This document shows positions 1 to 12,491 of a DNA stretch of 64,000 nucleotides, one piece after another; position 1 is the stretch's first letter; each line of letters starts with the position of its first letter. The notes beneath the pieces are model-generated. The model did not search any database, was not told the DNA's origin, and worked only from the letters and a program-made list of their open reading frames with translations. The translations under genes and the position numbers were made by a program. This stretch comes from Streptomyces sp. NBC_01237 (GTDB lineage Bacteria; Actinomycetota; Actinomycetes; Streptomycetales; Streptomycetaceae). The stretch spans positions 2,914,001 through 2,978,000 of the forward strand of contig NZ_CP108508.1 in NCBI RefSeq assembly GCF_035917275.1, written 5' to 3'.

Positions 1-1
1 C

Positions 2-2247
2 GCCCTGAGGATGAAGGTCGGCTCCACGCTCTCGGTGCCCACCCGGACCGGTACTCCGCTGACCGTCCGTATCACCGGCATCGTCACTCCCCTGCGCCCC
101 ACCGAGAGCTTCTGGTCCGTCGAGCCGCTGTTCAGGGGACCGGCGCTGATCCCGGAGCGCGGGAGTTCGGAACCGAAGAACTACTGGACGGCCGCCCTGC
201 TGCTGCCCCCGGACGCCGCGCCCGCCCTGCTGGCCACGATGAACGAGCCGGAGCTGTTCTGGCGGATCGCCCCGGACGCCGCTCACCTCACCGGGCTCGA
301 CGTGTCCGGGCTGCGGTCCGCCGTCGCCTCGCTGGAGAGCGGTCCCGAGCTGCTGAAGCTGCGCGACATCGCGGGTCCCACCGCGACGCTCACCACCGAT
401 CTGGACGAGATCGTCCTCGCCCACACCCGGATGCGGTCGGCGATCAGTCCCGTCGTGACGGTCGCCGCGGTCGGGATCGGGGCGGTCGCCGCCGTCGTCC
501 TGCTGATGACGGGCGGGCTGATCGGCGCTCGCCGCCACCACGAACTGGCCCTGCTGCGCTCACGCGGCGGCTCACTGCGGGGCATCGGCCGCCGCCTCTT
601 CGCGGAGACCGCGGTGACCGTGCTGCCCGCGGCGGCGCTCGGGCTGCTGCTCGCCGTGCTGACCGTCGGACAGGCCCGGCTGTGGCCGGCGGTCACCGCC
701 GCCGCGGCCGTGACCGTACTGGTCTGCGCCGCGCTGCCGCTCCGCACGACCCTGCGGCACATTCGGCCGCAACTGCACGGCGCCCGCGACGACATGATGA
801 ACGCCCGGCCCTCGCGCCGGCGCACCGTCGCCGAACTGACCCTGCTCGTCCTGGCGATCGGCGCGGTCGCCGCGCTGCGCCGCCGGGGCACGGACGCGGA
901 CGGCGGCACCGATCTGCTGGTCAGCTCGGCGCCCGTGCTGGTCGGGCTGATCGCGGCCCTGGTCCTCGTACGGCTCTATCCGCTGCCCCTGCGGCTGGCA
1001 TCGCGTCCCGTCGCCCGGCTGCGCGGGGCCATCGGCTTCCTGTCGCTGGCCCGCGCCGGACGTGCCTCCTCCAGCGGCACACTGCCGCTGCTCGCGCTGC
1101 TGATCGCGCTGACCACCGCGGCGTTCGGCGGTTCGGTGCTCGCCGGGGTCGGGGACGCCCGCGGCGACGCGGCGCTGAAGGCCGTCGGGGCGGATGCCCG
1201 GATCAGCGGTCCGGGCGATCGCAGCACGCTGCCGAAGGGCTTCGCCGACCGGGTGCGCGCGGTGCGCGGAGTCGATGACGTGGCGCCCGTCCAGATCGAC
1301 TACGGCGTCCTGCTGCCGCCCGCCGCGGACGGCTCCACGGACGCGAAGGGCGCCACTCTGGTGGGCGTCGAACCCGAGTCGTACGCACGGCTGGCACGCG
1401 CGACCGGGCTGAAGGCGTTCCCCGGCGACCGGCTGAAGGCCACCGGCTCGGCCGCGCCGGTCCCGAGGGGGACCTTCCCGTCACTCGACCGGGTACTGCC
1501 CGTGATCGCCTCGCCCTCGGTCGCCGAACGGCTCGGCGACCAGCCGCAGGACATCGAGTCGCTGGCCGGGGACTTCAAGGTGCGGGTCGTGGGCGTCCAG
1601 CCGAGCACATCGGCGGTGGCGGACTCCGACTTCATGATCGTCAATAGCGCGTCGCTCTCCGAAGGCCACCCCACCACACTGCTCGTCACGGGCCCGGATC
1701 CGGACGCGAAGGGGCTGCGCGCCGCCGCGCACGACACCGGCAAGGACTTCGCCGTACAGCTGCGGTCCGAGGAACTCGACGCGTTCGTCGACACCCCGAT
1801 GCAGGCGGGCGCCGAGCGGATCTACACGGCGGCGATCACGGCGGGCGCCGGTTACGCCCTGCTGGCCGTGCTGCTGTCGCTGCTCCAGACCGCGCCGGAG
1901 CGCACCACACTGCTGGCCCGGCTGCGCACGATGGGGCTCACCACCGGGCAGGGCAGGCGGCTCCTCGCGTTCGAGGCGATGCCGCAGGCGCTGCTGGCCG
2001 CCGTCGGCGGCCTGCTCGTCGGCTGGGCGACCATCGCCCTGCTGGCACCCGGGGTGAACCTGGTCACGCTGGCCCTGGCCGGCGCTTCCGGAACCGCCCA
2101 GCACACCGTTTCGCTGCGGGCCGACCCCTGGTCGCTGGTGCTTCCGGCGCTCGGGGTCATCGTTCTCGCCGCCGCCGTGGCCGGCGTCCAGGCCTGGTGG
2201 GCGAGCCGCCGCGGCTCGATCACCGAACTCAGGGCAGGAGACACCCG

Positions 2248-2251
<4 letters not shown>
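2..2251 (+). CDS. FtsX-family ABC transporter permease (5'-truncated by window edge)
   Basis: Membrane subunit of a MacB/FtsX-type ABC system, probably acting in extracytoplasmic transport or mechanotransmission rather than small-solute import. The frame is open from base 2, so the protein starts outside the window; the ATG at base 11 is internal. About 749 codons are visible. They hold an extracytoplasmic stretch, a four-helix FtsX block near residues 150-350 (hydrophobic runs such as VAAVGIGAVAAVVLLMTGG), a second periplasmic-type domain, and a C-terminal three-helix FtsX block (GYALLAVLLSLLQ, GLLVGWATIALL, VIVLAAAVAGVQAWWASR). Its stop overlaps the next ATG (ATGA), so permease and ATPase are translationally coupled. 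The substrate cannot be told from sequence. Confidence 0.9.
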
Positions 2252-3213
<962 letters not shown>

Positions 3214-3298
3214 AGCCGCGGGCCGGGAGCGGCCGGGCGGAAACACAGCTCGGGCAGGGAGCAGGGAACGCGGCACGTCGCCTGCGAGCAGGGAGCAC

Positions 3299-3430
3299 GG
3301 AGCACGGCACGTGCGGGCACGGAGCACGGCACGTGCGGGCACGGAGCACGGCACGTGCGGGCACGGAGCACGGCACGTGCGGGCACGGAGCACGGCACGT
3401 GCGGGCACGGAGCACGGCACGTGCGAGCAG
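3299..3430 (+). repeat. 22-bp tandem repeat with CACGTG palindromic core
   Basis: Five perfect copies and one degenerate copy of a 22-base unit starting GGAGCACGG and containing the self-complementary octamer GCACGTGC. They fill much of the 325-base gap between the ABC ATPase and the next gene, where I see no gene. The unit length is two helical turns, so each palindrome faces the same side of DNA. The rest of the gap holds only a good SD (GAGGAG) before 3539. Confidence 0.9.
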
Positions 3431-3538
3431 GGCAAGTAGGGCTGGCACCAGGGCAGTTCGAGGGGCTGTCCCGATGGTGGCGGCACCCTGTGCGCTCGTA
3501 GCGTCGGTCAGGTCATTCCACCTGTTCCGAGGAGCACC

Positions 3539-5092
3539 ATGCGCGTCGCCCCCCTGTCCTTCGTCGGCCTGGGACTGGCCGGTCTGCTCGCGGGTGCGGT
3601 GCCCGCGACCGCGGCCGCCCCGTCACCCGCCCCCACCCCCGCGCACCAGCGCCTCGACTGGGGGCCCTGCCCGGACCGGTACGAGGACCTGAACGCGGCG
3701 GGCGCCCAGTGCGCCGATGTCACCGTGCCCCTCGACCACGCCGATCCCGGCGGCCGGACGATCCGGGTCGCCATCTCCCGCATCAAGGCCGCGGACCCCT
3801 CCAAGCGTCGCGGCATCCTCCTCTCCAACCCGGGCGGACCGGGCGGGACCGGGCTCGACAACACCCTGCGCCTGCGGCCGGCGCTCGGGGACGTGGCGGA
3901 CCGCTACGACCTGATCGGCTTCGATCCGCGCTTCCTCGGCGACTCCACCCCGGTCGGCTGCGCCCCGGCGGCCCCGGCCGTGCCACCCGGACCCGTCACC
4001 TCCGCACGCCAGGACTTCGACAGATCGGTCCGCTCGGCCCGTGACACCGCACAGCGCTGCGGCCGGCACGGGGACAACGCCACGCTGCTCCCGCACGCCT
4101 CCTCGCGCAACGTCGCCCGTGACATGGACGCGATCCGGGCGGCGCTGGGCGAGCGCAGGCTCTCGTACTACGGCATCTCGTACGGGGCCGATCTGGGCGC
4201 CGTCTACACCCAGTTGTTCCCGCGGCGGGCGGACCGGATGGTGATCGACTCCAGCACCGACCCGACGGCCACCCAGTACGAACTGTTCCGGTCGGCCGGG
4301 AAGCCGCTCGAAGAGGCCCTGGACGCCTGGGCCGGCTGGACCGCCCGGCACCACGGCACCTACGCGCTGGGCCGCACGGCCACCGAGGTGCGGGCCCGCG
4401 TGCAGCGGCTCCTCGACGGGGCGGAGAGGCACCCGGTGCCCGTCGCCGGTATCCGGCTCGACGCCCCCGTCCTGCGGCTGGTGCTCCGGCAGCTGATCCA
4501 GCACGAGGAGTACGACGCGGCGCTGGCCGGCACCGTACGGGACCTGGTGGACGCGGCCGCCGGGAAGCCGGTCGAGCCCGGTCCGGAACTGGCCGCGATG
4601 CTGGAGCTGCTCTCCTCCCCCGAGCTGGCGGACGGCATGCTGGGCGGTGCGGTGTTCATGTGCGGGGACGGCGGCTGGCCGTCCGGCGGGTGGCCGGCGG
4701 ACCCGGAGACGTACTGGAAGAACTCCGTGCGCAGCCGGGCCGAGCAGCCCGTCTTCGGTCCGTTCGTGAACGGGATGACGGCCCCCTGCGCCTTCTGGGA
4801 GACGGAACCGGCCGAGCCCGGCACGACGATCGGCAATGACGTACCCGTCCTGATGCTCCAGGCCCGCCGCGACAACAACGTCCCCTACGAGGGGGCGTTG
4901 GCCCTGCACCGCAGGCTGACCGGTTCGCGGCTGGTGACGGCGGACATCCGCTCGCACGGCGTCTACGGACGCGGGATCGACGGGATGCGGCCGGTGCCCT
5001 GCGCCGACCGGGCCGTCAACGACTATCTGCGCGACGGCACCCTGCCCGCGCACGACCTCACCTGCCCCGCGACCCGGAGGTCCGAGCGATGA
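3539..5092 (+). CDS. Secreted alpha/beta hydrolase, tripeptidyl aminopeptidase family (S33)
   Basis: Exported serine hydrolase of the Streptomyces Tap/SlpD/E type, which trim short peptides from protein N-termini. The 517-residue protein opens with a Sec signal peptide (residues 1-27, hydrophobic core VGLGLAGLLAGAV, cleavage near ATAAAP). The nucleophile elbow GISYG places Ser at residue 214; Asp445 (in RRDNNVP) and His473 (in RSHGVYG) are the likely rest of the triad, in the expected order. The segment LSNPGGPGG near residue 100 is the family oxyanion-hole loop. GAGGAG lies just upstream of the ATG. The next gene overlaps its stop, so the two hydrolases are co-translated. Exact peptide specificity is not visible. 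Confidence 0.9.
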   Translation: MRVAPLSFVGLGLAGLLAGAVPATAAAPSPAPTPAHQRLDWGPCPDRYEDLNAAGAQCADVTVPLDHADPGGRTIRVAISRIKAADPSKRRGILLSNPGGPGGTGLDNTLRLRPALGDVADRYDLIGFDPRFLGDSTPVGCAPAAPAVPPGPVTSARQDFDRSVRSARDTAQRCGRHGDNATLLPHASSRNVARDMDAIRAALGERRLSYYGISYGADLGAVYTQLFPRRADRMVIDSSTDPTATQYELFRSAGKPLEEALDAWAGWTARHHGTYALGRTATEVRARVQRLLDGAERHPVPVAGIRLDAPVLRLVLRQLIQHEEYDAALAGTVRDLVDAAAGKPVEPGPELAAMLELLSSPELADGMLGGAVFMCGDGGWPSGGWPADPETYWKNSVRSRAEQPVFGPFVNGMTAPCAFWETEPAEPGTTIGNDVPVLMLQARRDNNVPYEGALALHRRLTGSRLVTADIRSHGVYGRGIDGMRPVPCADRAVNDYLRDGTLPAHDLTCPATRRSER

Positions 5093-6309
5093 TCAGCAGG
5101 CGTACGGGCCTCACGGCCACCGCGGCGGCGCTCCTGGCGGGCGCGGCCGGACCGGCGGCGGCAGCCACCCGCCCGGCCCCGGCCCCCGCGGCCGCCACCC
5201 GTGCGGCACAGCACCGCCTGCGGACCGACGCGGACGCGATCGTGGCGACCGGGGCCACCGGGGTGGTCGCCGAGGTACAGAGCGCGCTCGGCAGCAGGAC
5301 GGCGTCCTCCGGGACGGCCGATCTGGCGGACCCGGGCACCCCGGTCCCACGGAACGCCTCGTACCGGATCGGGAGCGACACCAAGACCTTCACCGCCACC
5401 CTCGCCCTGCAACTGGTCGGCGAGGGCCGACTCGCGCTGGACGACACGGTCGAACGGTGGCTGCCGGGAACGGTGCGGGGCAACGGCAACGACGGCACCC
5501 GGATCACCGTGCGCGATCTGCTCGGCCAGACCAGCGGGCTCAACGACTACCTCGCGGTGTCGCCCGACGCCGCGGAGGCGTTCACCCCGGAGGGCTATCA
5601 CCGCTCACGGTTCCGCTCGCAGACCGCCCGCGAGCAGGTGGCGGCCGCCCTGAGCCGGCCTCCGCAGTGGCTTCCGGACCCCGTCGGCTCCCCCGGCGGA
5701 AAACGGCGTTGGGGCTACTCCAACACCAACTACACCCTCATGGGTCTGGTGATCGAGGAGGTGACGGGACATCCCTGGGCGCAGGAGATCCACGACCGGA
5801 TCATCGAACCTCTCGGCCTGCGCCACACCTTCTCGCCGGGCACCTCCCCCTACGTCCCGGCCCCGACCGCCACCGCGTACACCAGGTTCCCCGGCGAGGA
5901 CGGCTTCACGGACACGACGCTGGCGTACGGGGGCGGCGCCGACGGCTGCCTGATCAGCGACACCCATGACCACGGCCGCTTCCTCCGCGCGCTGATGGGC
6001 GGCCGGCTGCTGCGCCCGGCCCAACTGGCGGCGATGAAGGAGACGGTGGCCGCCGACGACTGGATCGACGCTCCCGGAGTGCGTTACGGGCTGGGGATCG
6101 CCTGGCGGCCGGTGGCGGGCAGCCGCGGCGGCGTCTGGTTCCACGGGGGCACGCATCTGGGTGTCGTCTCGGAGAGCGGGGTGACGCCGGACGGTGAACG
6201 GGCCGCGACCAGCGCCACGTTCACGCTGCGCATGGGCGGCGCGGGCCAGGACGCCCAGGACCGGGCGGCCCGCCGACTGGTGGACCGGGCGCTGACGGGC
6301 CGGTGGTGA
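5089..6309 (+). CDS. Secreted serine hydrolase, beta-lactamase/D-Ala-D-Ala carboxypeptidase family
   Basis: Penicillin-binding-protein-like serine hydrolase (class C beta-lactamase fold). It has 406 residues with an N-terminal export signal beginning ISRRTGLTA, where the twin Arg suggests Tat export. All three active-site motifs are present in order: SxxK as Ser96-Asp-Thr-Lys99, YxN as Tyr210-Ser-Asn212, and the third-strand HGG at residues 352-354 instead of KTG. The HGG form is common in D-aminopeptidase/esterase and DD-carboxypeptidase relatives. Its ATG overlaps the upstream TGA, so it is coupled to the tripeptidyl-peptidase-like gene and is probably co-secreted. It could be a DD-carboxypeptidase, a D-aminopeptidase or an esterase; sequence alone does not decide. 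Confidence 0.9.
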   Translation: MISRRTGLTATAAALLAGAAGPAAAATRPAPAPAAATRAAQHRLRTDADAIVATGATGVVAEVQSALGSRTASSGTADLADPGTPVPRNASYRIGSDTKTFTATLALQLVGEGRLALDDTVERWLPGTVRGNGNDGTRITVRDLLGQTSGLNDYLAVSPDAAEAFTPEGYHRSRFRSQTAREQVAAALSRPPQWLPDPVGSPGGKRRWGYSNTNYTLMGLVIEEVTGHPWAQEIHDRIIEPLGLRHTFSPGTSPYVPAPTATAYTRFPGEDGFTDTTLAYGGGADGCLISDTHDHGRFLRALMGGRLLRPAQLAAMKETVAADDWIDAPGVRYGLGIAWRPVAGSRGGVWFHGGTHLGVVSESGVTPDGERAATSATFTLRMGGAGQDAQDRAARRLVDRALTGRW

Positions 6310-6417
6310 CGGCGGTGATGACGGTGACGGCGGCGGCGGTGACGGGCCGGCGGTGGGCTCTCGCGGCCGGAGTACCGGGCCGCCGGGCCTCGGGTCAGCC
6401 GGGCGTGCGTTACGGGG

Positions 6418-7134
6418 TCAGCGGGGGCCGACGGTGAAGGGCAGGGCGCCGAGCCCGCCGCCTGCCGCACGGCGCAGGGCGATCGACCCGTACGGGGTCC
6501 GCAGCCGGAGCCAGGTCCCCGAGGACAGCAGCGACACGGGGAAGTGCGGGTCGGCCCGGAGGAAGCCGAGGGACTGGGCCGCGTGGACGGCCCGGAGGGG
6601 AAGCTCCGTGGTGCCGACGGGGCGGGACCAGATCTCCCGGCCGATGCGGTCGCGTTCGGCCCGGGTGCGGTGCTCGTCGGGCAGCGCCTCGTCACGGGTG
6701 CGGAACTCCGCGACCGCGGCGGTGAGTGCGACGCGCAGGGCGTCCGGACCGGGCAGGCCGGGCAGTTCCCGCCAGGGGCCGCGGGGCGGCAGGACACCGG
6801 TCCAGGGCGGTCCGGTGACGGGCCCCGGCAGCGCTCCGGAACCGGAACCGCCACCCGCACCCGCGTCGGCCGGCTCCTCGACATCCAGCGATTCGAGGAG
6901 TTCCCCGGCCGACACCGTGATGTCGAACGTCTCGGGGTGGGCGAGCCGCGCCGTACGGATCGCGAGGACCTCGAACGACGGCGGCCGGCCGAAGACGGCC
7001 AGGGCGTCGCCGCCGCCCGCCTGAAGCCGGACCGCGGCGGCCCGGTCGTAGTGGAGCAGCCGACCGAGGAAGGCGGCGAGATCCGCCGCCTCCCTCGCGT
7101 CGGCGAACTGCGGCGACCGCACGGGCACCGTCAT
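6418..7134 (-). CDS. Conserved actinobacterial protein of unknown function, coupled to thioesterase
   Basis: 238 residues, soluble, no signal peptide or membrane helix, and no domain I recognise. The start at 7134 makes an ATGA overlap with the thioesterase stop. A longer open frame upstream to 7755 is only the shadow of the thioesterase and ettA. The N-terminal 70 residues (FLGRLLHYDRAAAVRLQ, then EVLAIRTARL) look folded; the middle is Gly/Pro/Ala-rich and variable (about residues 95-125). The C-terminal part contains the motif EIWSRPVGTTELPLRAVHAA and a final barrel-like stretch TWLRLRTPYGSIALRR. The context is the last gene of an ettA-thioesterase-unknown operon. Confidence 0.82.
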   Translation of the reverse strand: MTVPVRSPQFADAREAADLAAFLGRLLHYDRAAAVRLQAGGGDALAVFGRPPSFEVLAIRTARLAHPETFDITVSAGELLESLDVEEPADAGAGGGSGSGALPGPVTGPPWTGVLPPRGPWRELPGLPGPDALRVALTAAVAEFRTRDEALPDEHRTRAERDRIGREIWSRPVGTTELPLRAVHAAQSLGFLRADPHFPVSLLSSGTWLRLRTPYGSIALRRAAGGGLGALPFTVGPR

Positions 7135-7553
7135 GCTGCGGCGGGCTCCTCTGCCAGGTACTGCTGGAGGAAGAGCTTCTCCTCCGCGGAGATCCGCCGG
7201 GGTCGCGCCGCTGCCAGGTCGTACGGCACGACGACGGTCGAGGCGCGCACGTACACCTGCTCGGGGTCCTTGATCTCGTACGAGATCGTCAGCGACGCGG
7301 CACCGATCTTCGTGACCCACGACTCGACGGTCACCGGGGCGTGCCGGTGCACCAGCGGCCGTACGTAGTCGATCTCGTGCCGGGCCACCACGGACCCGCC
7401 CGAGAACGACGGCGAGCCGTCCCCGGGCGCCAGCCGGAACATGAAGTCGATGCGCGCCTCCTCCAGGTAGCGGAGGAAGACCACGTTGTTCACGTGGCCG
7501 AAGGCATCCATGTCCGACCAGCGCAGCGGGCAGCTGTAGATATGACGAGCCAA
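7131..7553 (-). CDS. Acyl-CoA thioesterase, hot-dog fold (4HBT/YbgC-like), TTG start
   Basis: 140-residue hot-dog thioesterase hydrolysing an acyl-CoA or acyl-carrier thioester. The start is TTG at 7553, six bases after the ettA stop. This gives the usual family length, whereas the longer open frame adds a low-complexity tail lying inside ettA. The catalytic segment is SDMDAFGHVNN with Asp16 in the expected position, followed by the helix FLRYLEEARIDFM and the beta strands VTVESWVTKIG and LTISYEIKD. Family members act on short or medium acyl-CoAs, but the substrate here is unknown. It is probably translated by coupling from ettA and itself overlaps the next gene by four bases. Confidence 0.9.
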   Translation of the reverse strand: MARHIYSCPLRWSDMDAFGHVNNVVFLRYLEEARIDFMFRLAPGDGSPSFSGGSVVARHEIDYVRPLVHRHAPVTVESWVTKIGAASLTISYEIKDPEQVYVRASTVVVPYDLAAARPRRISAEEKLFLQQYLAEEPAAA

Positions 7554-7558
7554 GACGA

Positions 7559-9223
<1,665 letters not shown>

Positions 9224-9472
9224 GAGAAACCGTCCGGCAGCAATAGAGGTGTGGGCAGATACACCCCATCTTGCCTGACGTCCATCCCCGGACGGAAACC
9301 CATCTCATCGGGCGCCCGTGACCTGCCCTTTCGCCAACCCCCGCCCGCAGTCGACCGGTCACTGCCTGTCGTCGGCGATCGCTGTCGGGCCTCCTCGGGC
9401 GGTGGGAGTCCTCCGAACGGTCTCGCACGGGGCGAGGGGGTGGTGACCGGAACCGGCCACCACCCCCTCTGC

Positions 9473-10651
9473 TCACTGCCCGTACGCGACCAGCAGATCG
9501 CCGGCCGGAACCACCACCAGCCCGCCACCCGCTCCGAGCCCGGTCAGCGGCTGGGACACGTTCTGCTCGTCGGGCCCGTTGATCGGTGCGCCGACGTCGG
9601 TGGACCAGACGGACTGACCGGTGGCGCCGTTGAGCGCCCACAGCCGACCGCTTTGAGAACCGACGTAGACGTATCCGTTGACGACGATCGGCGCGGTAGT
9701 GATCAGGCCGTCGCCCTCGAACCTCCAGCGGGTGGCCAGGGTGCGGCTGTGCCGCTCCTGAAGGACACCGTCGTCGACGAAGTAGCCCTGGCGGCCGTCG
9801 AAGGCCGGTGCGGGCGCCCGGCCGGTGGCCCCGTAGGTGCTGCGGACCTTCCCGTCGGCGGCGTCGAGGGCGATTCCGCCGTCGTCGCGAATCCAGACAC
9901 CGCCGTCGGCGACAACAGGGGTGCGGCCCCCGCCACCGGAGCAGCCCGTCCGGTGGTGCCAGACCGGGGCGCCCGACTTGGGGTCGAAGGCGTAGGTCAG
10001 CTCACAGGCGTAGGAGACGTAGACCCCGTTGGCCGTGACGGCGGGCGAGCTGTTGTCCCCGTTCTCGACAGGCTGGGTCCAGAGCACCGCACCGTCGGCG
10101 GCGTTCACCGCGTACAGGGTGCCGCCCGAGCCGGCGCCGCCCGTGTACACCACGCCGCCGGCGAACGTGGGCGGCGAGGTGAAGGAGTACTGATCGGGCA
10201 GTGCGACGGTCCAGATCTTCTTCCCGGTGACCGGGTTGAACGCGGTCAGCACACCGTCGTAGTTCTGGGCGTAGAGCCGGCCGCCCCCGTAGGTGAGCGC
10301 GGACCACCAGTAGGTGCCACCGAGGCCGACGGGCTTCCAGGCGTCCTCGCCCGTGGCCGCGTCGATGGCGTAGAGGGTGGTGCCGTACCCGTCCGGCGAG
10401 GCGGCGGTGGCGAAGACGCGCCCACCGGCCACGATGGGGTAGGAGACGCTCCCGCCCAGGTCACGGGACCACTTCCGGCTGAGCGGCGGCGCGCCCACGG
10501 CGGTGTCGACGAGACTGCCGTCGTGGCGTGCGTTGATCTGGTAGGTGGTCGAGGCTCCGGTCTGCGTCGACTGTGCGCCGACCGGCGTCACCAGCATGAC
10601 GAGCGAGAGCGCCGCACCGGACAGGACCGTGATGGTTCTTCGCAGGTTCAC
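9473..10651 (-). CDS. Secreted PQQ-type (WD-like) beta-propeller protein
   Basis: Exported eight-bladed beta-propeller of the outer-membrane BamB/quinoprotein fold. It contains repeated blade signatures of the type LYAIDAATGEDAWKP, LTAFNPVTGKKIWTV, LYAVNAADGAVLWTQ and LWALNGATGQSVWST. I prefer the GTG at 10651, because GAGGG lies at good spacing and a clean Sec signal peptide follows (NLRRTITVLSGAALSLVML, cleavage after VGAQS region); ATGs at 10666 and 10669 are alternatives. It shows no PQQ-dehydrogenase catalytic residues, so it is more likely a structural or scaffold propeller than an enzyme. A pair of cysteines (YACELTY, RTGCSGGG) could form a disulphide. It appears monocistronic. Confidence 0.88.
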   Translation of the reverse strand: MNLRRTITVLSGAALSLVMLVTPVGAQSTQTGASTTYQINARHDGSLVDTAVGAPPLSRKWSRDLGGSVSYPIVAGGRVFATAASPDGYGTTLYAIDAATGEDAWKPVGLGGTYWWSALTYGGGRLYAQNYDGVLTAFNPVTGKKIWTVALPDQYSFTSPPTFAGGVVYTGGAGSGGTLYAVNAADGAVLWTQPVENGDNSSPAVTANGVYVSYACELTYAFDPKSGAPVWHHRTGCSGGGGRTPVVADGGVWIRDDGGIALDAADGKVRSTYGATGRAPAPAFDGRQGYFVDDGVLQERHSRTLATRWRFEGDGLITTAPIVVNGYVYVGSQSGRLWALNGATGQSVWSTDVGAPINGPDEQNVSQPLTGLGAGGGLVVVPAGDLLVAYGQ

Positions 10652-10881
10652 TGAGATATCCCTCATCATCCGGCATCGCCGCGGCGATGCGCGCAGGGCG
10701 GACCGGCCCCCCAGGTTCGGTGGCCCGCCTCCAAGCCCCATGATCCCCCCAGGGGATGGTCAACCGCCTTCCATTTTCGCCCAGTTGGACGTCCAGGAGG
10801 ACCGCTCTCGACGCAGCATCCCGCCGTGGTCCCGCCTGACGAGCCCCTGCCTGCCGATCGCCGTGGCCGCCTCCTGACGAG

Positions 10882-10915
10882 CCCCCGGCAGACGTCGGCC
10901 CCCGGCAGACGTCGG
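10882..10915. repeat. 17-bp perfect tandem duplication
   Basis: Two abutting copies of a 17-base unit beginning CCCCCGGCAGACG, in the 340-base gap between the propeller gene and the thioester surface protein gene. The gap also holds GC-rich stem-loops but no gene that I can see. Confidence 0.8.
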
Positions 10916-10966
10916 CCCCGGCGCACGGCGGCCCCGGTACGCCGAGGCGCCCGGGGCCGCTGTTCA

Positions 10967-10985
10967 GCGCACCGGCACGGTGCGC
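10967..10985 (-). terminator. Short GC-rich stem-loop downstream of the thioester surface protein gene
   Basis: GCGCACC and GGTGCGC form a 7-bp stem with a 5-base loop just past the stop of the minus-strand gene at 10992. A second 8-bp stem (GGCCCCGG / CCGGGGCC, 10930-10958) follows. There is no U tract, as is common for Streptomyces terminators. Its role as a terminator is inferred. Confidence 0.45.
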
Positions 10986-10991
10986 GCGTGC

Positions 10992-12491
10992 TCACTCACC
11001 GTCGGTGTGCGGCTTCTTCCGGCGCAGGACGAAGATCGCGCCGCCGCCGACGACGACCAGGACGATGGCGATGCCCGCGATCATCGGGGTGGCGCTGGAC
11101 CCGCCGGTCGCGGCGAGGTCGCCCTCGATCCCCGTCGAGCTGGTGCCGGTGGAGGCCGGGACGGGCTGCTTGGCGCTCTGGATGTCGATGCCGCCGTCGG
11201 TGTCCTTGGTACTGCCACTGGTGACGCAGTCCAGGACGCCCTTGAAACTCTTGGCGAACCCTCCCGGTCCGGTGATGGTGAAGTCGTAGCCCTGGTCCTC
11301 GGCCACCGGGATCGTGACCGTCCTGGTGGTTCCGGCGGCGATGGTGTGCTCGAAACCGGCCAGCTCGAAGGTGAACGGCGCGTCACCCTTGTTGGCCGCG
11401 GTGATGTCCACCCCGCCCTTGGCGCAGTTCTTCCTGGCGGAGAGGGCGGGCACGGCGCCCGTCTCGCCCCAGGTGGCGGTGGCCCGCGCGGAGACCGTGG
11501 ACTCGCTGGACCCGGCGAGGATCTGGGTCTGGCTCCTGGTCACCCCGGCGAAGGTCCGGCCCACCGGCACGGAGGTGGTGGCCTGGACGGTCAGCGCCGC
11601 GGAGCCGTCGGCCGTGTCCTTCGGTATGTCGAAGTAGAGGCGGGCCCCGTCGGCCGCGGCGGTGACGGGCCTGCCGTCCTTGTCGCTGATCCTGACACCG
11701 CTGGCGGCGGCATCGGCGGGCGGCGCCACCGAGACCTGGTCCGCGTCGGTACGGACGGTGACCGGGCCGAGCCGTTCCCCGGCCCGGCCGGAGACCGCGG
11801 CGGGCTCCAGCGTCAGGGACGCCCTGGGTTCGCCGACGTCCTTGGCGCGCCGCTCCAGCCAGTCGGCGAGCTTCTCGGCCTGCTTGTCGGAGGCGTTGAC
11901 GTCGGCGTCGTCCGAGTAGCGCCAGATGGCGACCTGGGTGCCCGCGGCGGCGGTCCGCTCGGTGAGCGGTCCGGTGCCGGCTTCCTCGGCGAGTGCGGCG
12001 AGGTCGTCGACCTGCGGGTAGGAGTGCTGAAGGATCCACCGGATCTTGCCGGCGTTCCGGTTGGCCCCGAGCGAGGTCTGGCCCCAGGGGGTCTCCAGGT
12101 ACTTCGCCTGCTCCTGGGTGGGGTTGTGGAGATCGATGCAGTACGTCTTGAGCTTGCCGCCGCCGTCGACGGTCATCTCGAAGAGCCCGGCGGGCAGCTG
12201 CTGCGTCCGGTCCGGCTCACCGCCCAGGCCCTCCGTGTGGAGCACGGCGGTGTCGAAGGTCTTCAGCCCGTCCAGCACCGCGACCGCGCCGCCCTGGTGC
12301 TGGGGCACGTCCTCGGCGGCCGCCCCGCCCGCACCGGCGAGGGTGCCGGCCATGAGGAGACCCGAGACCAGCGTCACAGCGCCCAGCCGGGTACGCCCCG
12401 AGCCACGCGTTCTTCCCCCGGCTCTGCCACGGACGGAGTGCACCACCGTCGTGTCGGACGGCAGGGTGGACGCTGAAGACGCAGAAAACAC
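10992..12491 (-). CDS. Cys-Gln thioester-forming surface protein with LAATG sortase anchor
   Basis: Cell-wall-anchored adhesin-like protein of the TQXA family, in which an internal Cys-Gln thioester can bond covalently to target surfaces. The start is GTG at 12491, behind an excellent SD (GGAGGGG); the open frame further upstream is non-coding. Of 499 residues, the first 45 hold the signal peptide (LGAVTLVSGLLMAGTLAG). The thioester Cys118 lies in TYCIDLHNPT and the Gln186 in GTQVAIW, the expected pair. Two or three Ig-like beta domains follow. The C-terminus has LAATG at 459-463, a hydrophobic helix and an RRKK tail, which marks a class E sortase substrate. Streptomyces surface proteins of this type are often developmental. 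Confidence 0.94.
   Translation of the reverse strand: MFSASSASTLPSDTTVVHSVRGRAGGRTRGSGRTRLGAVTLVSGLLMAGTLAGAGGAAAEDVPQHQGGAVAVLDGLKTFDTAVLHTEGLGGEPDRTQQLPAGLFEMTVDGGGKLKTYCIDLHNPTQEQAKYLETPWGQTSLGANRNAGKIRWILQHSYPQVDDLAALAEEAGTGPLTERTAAAGTQVAIWRYSDDADVNASDKQAEKLADWLERRAKDVGEPRASLTLEPAAVSGRAGERLGPVTVRTDADQVSVAPPADAAASGVRISDKDGRPVTAAADGARLYFDIPKDTADGSAALTVQATTSVPVGRTFAGVTRSQTQILAGSSESTVSARATATWGETGAVPALSARKNCAKGGVDITAANKGDAPFTFELAGFEHTIAAGTTRTVTIPVAEDQGYDFTITGPGGFAKSFKGVLDCVTSGSTKDTDGGIDIQSAKQPVPASTGTSSTGIEGDLAATGGSSATPMIAGIAIVLVVVGGGAIFVLRRKKPHTDGE

Noticed and set aside
3299..3430. CRISPR array
   Set aside because: Units abut with no spacers and no cas genes are present.
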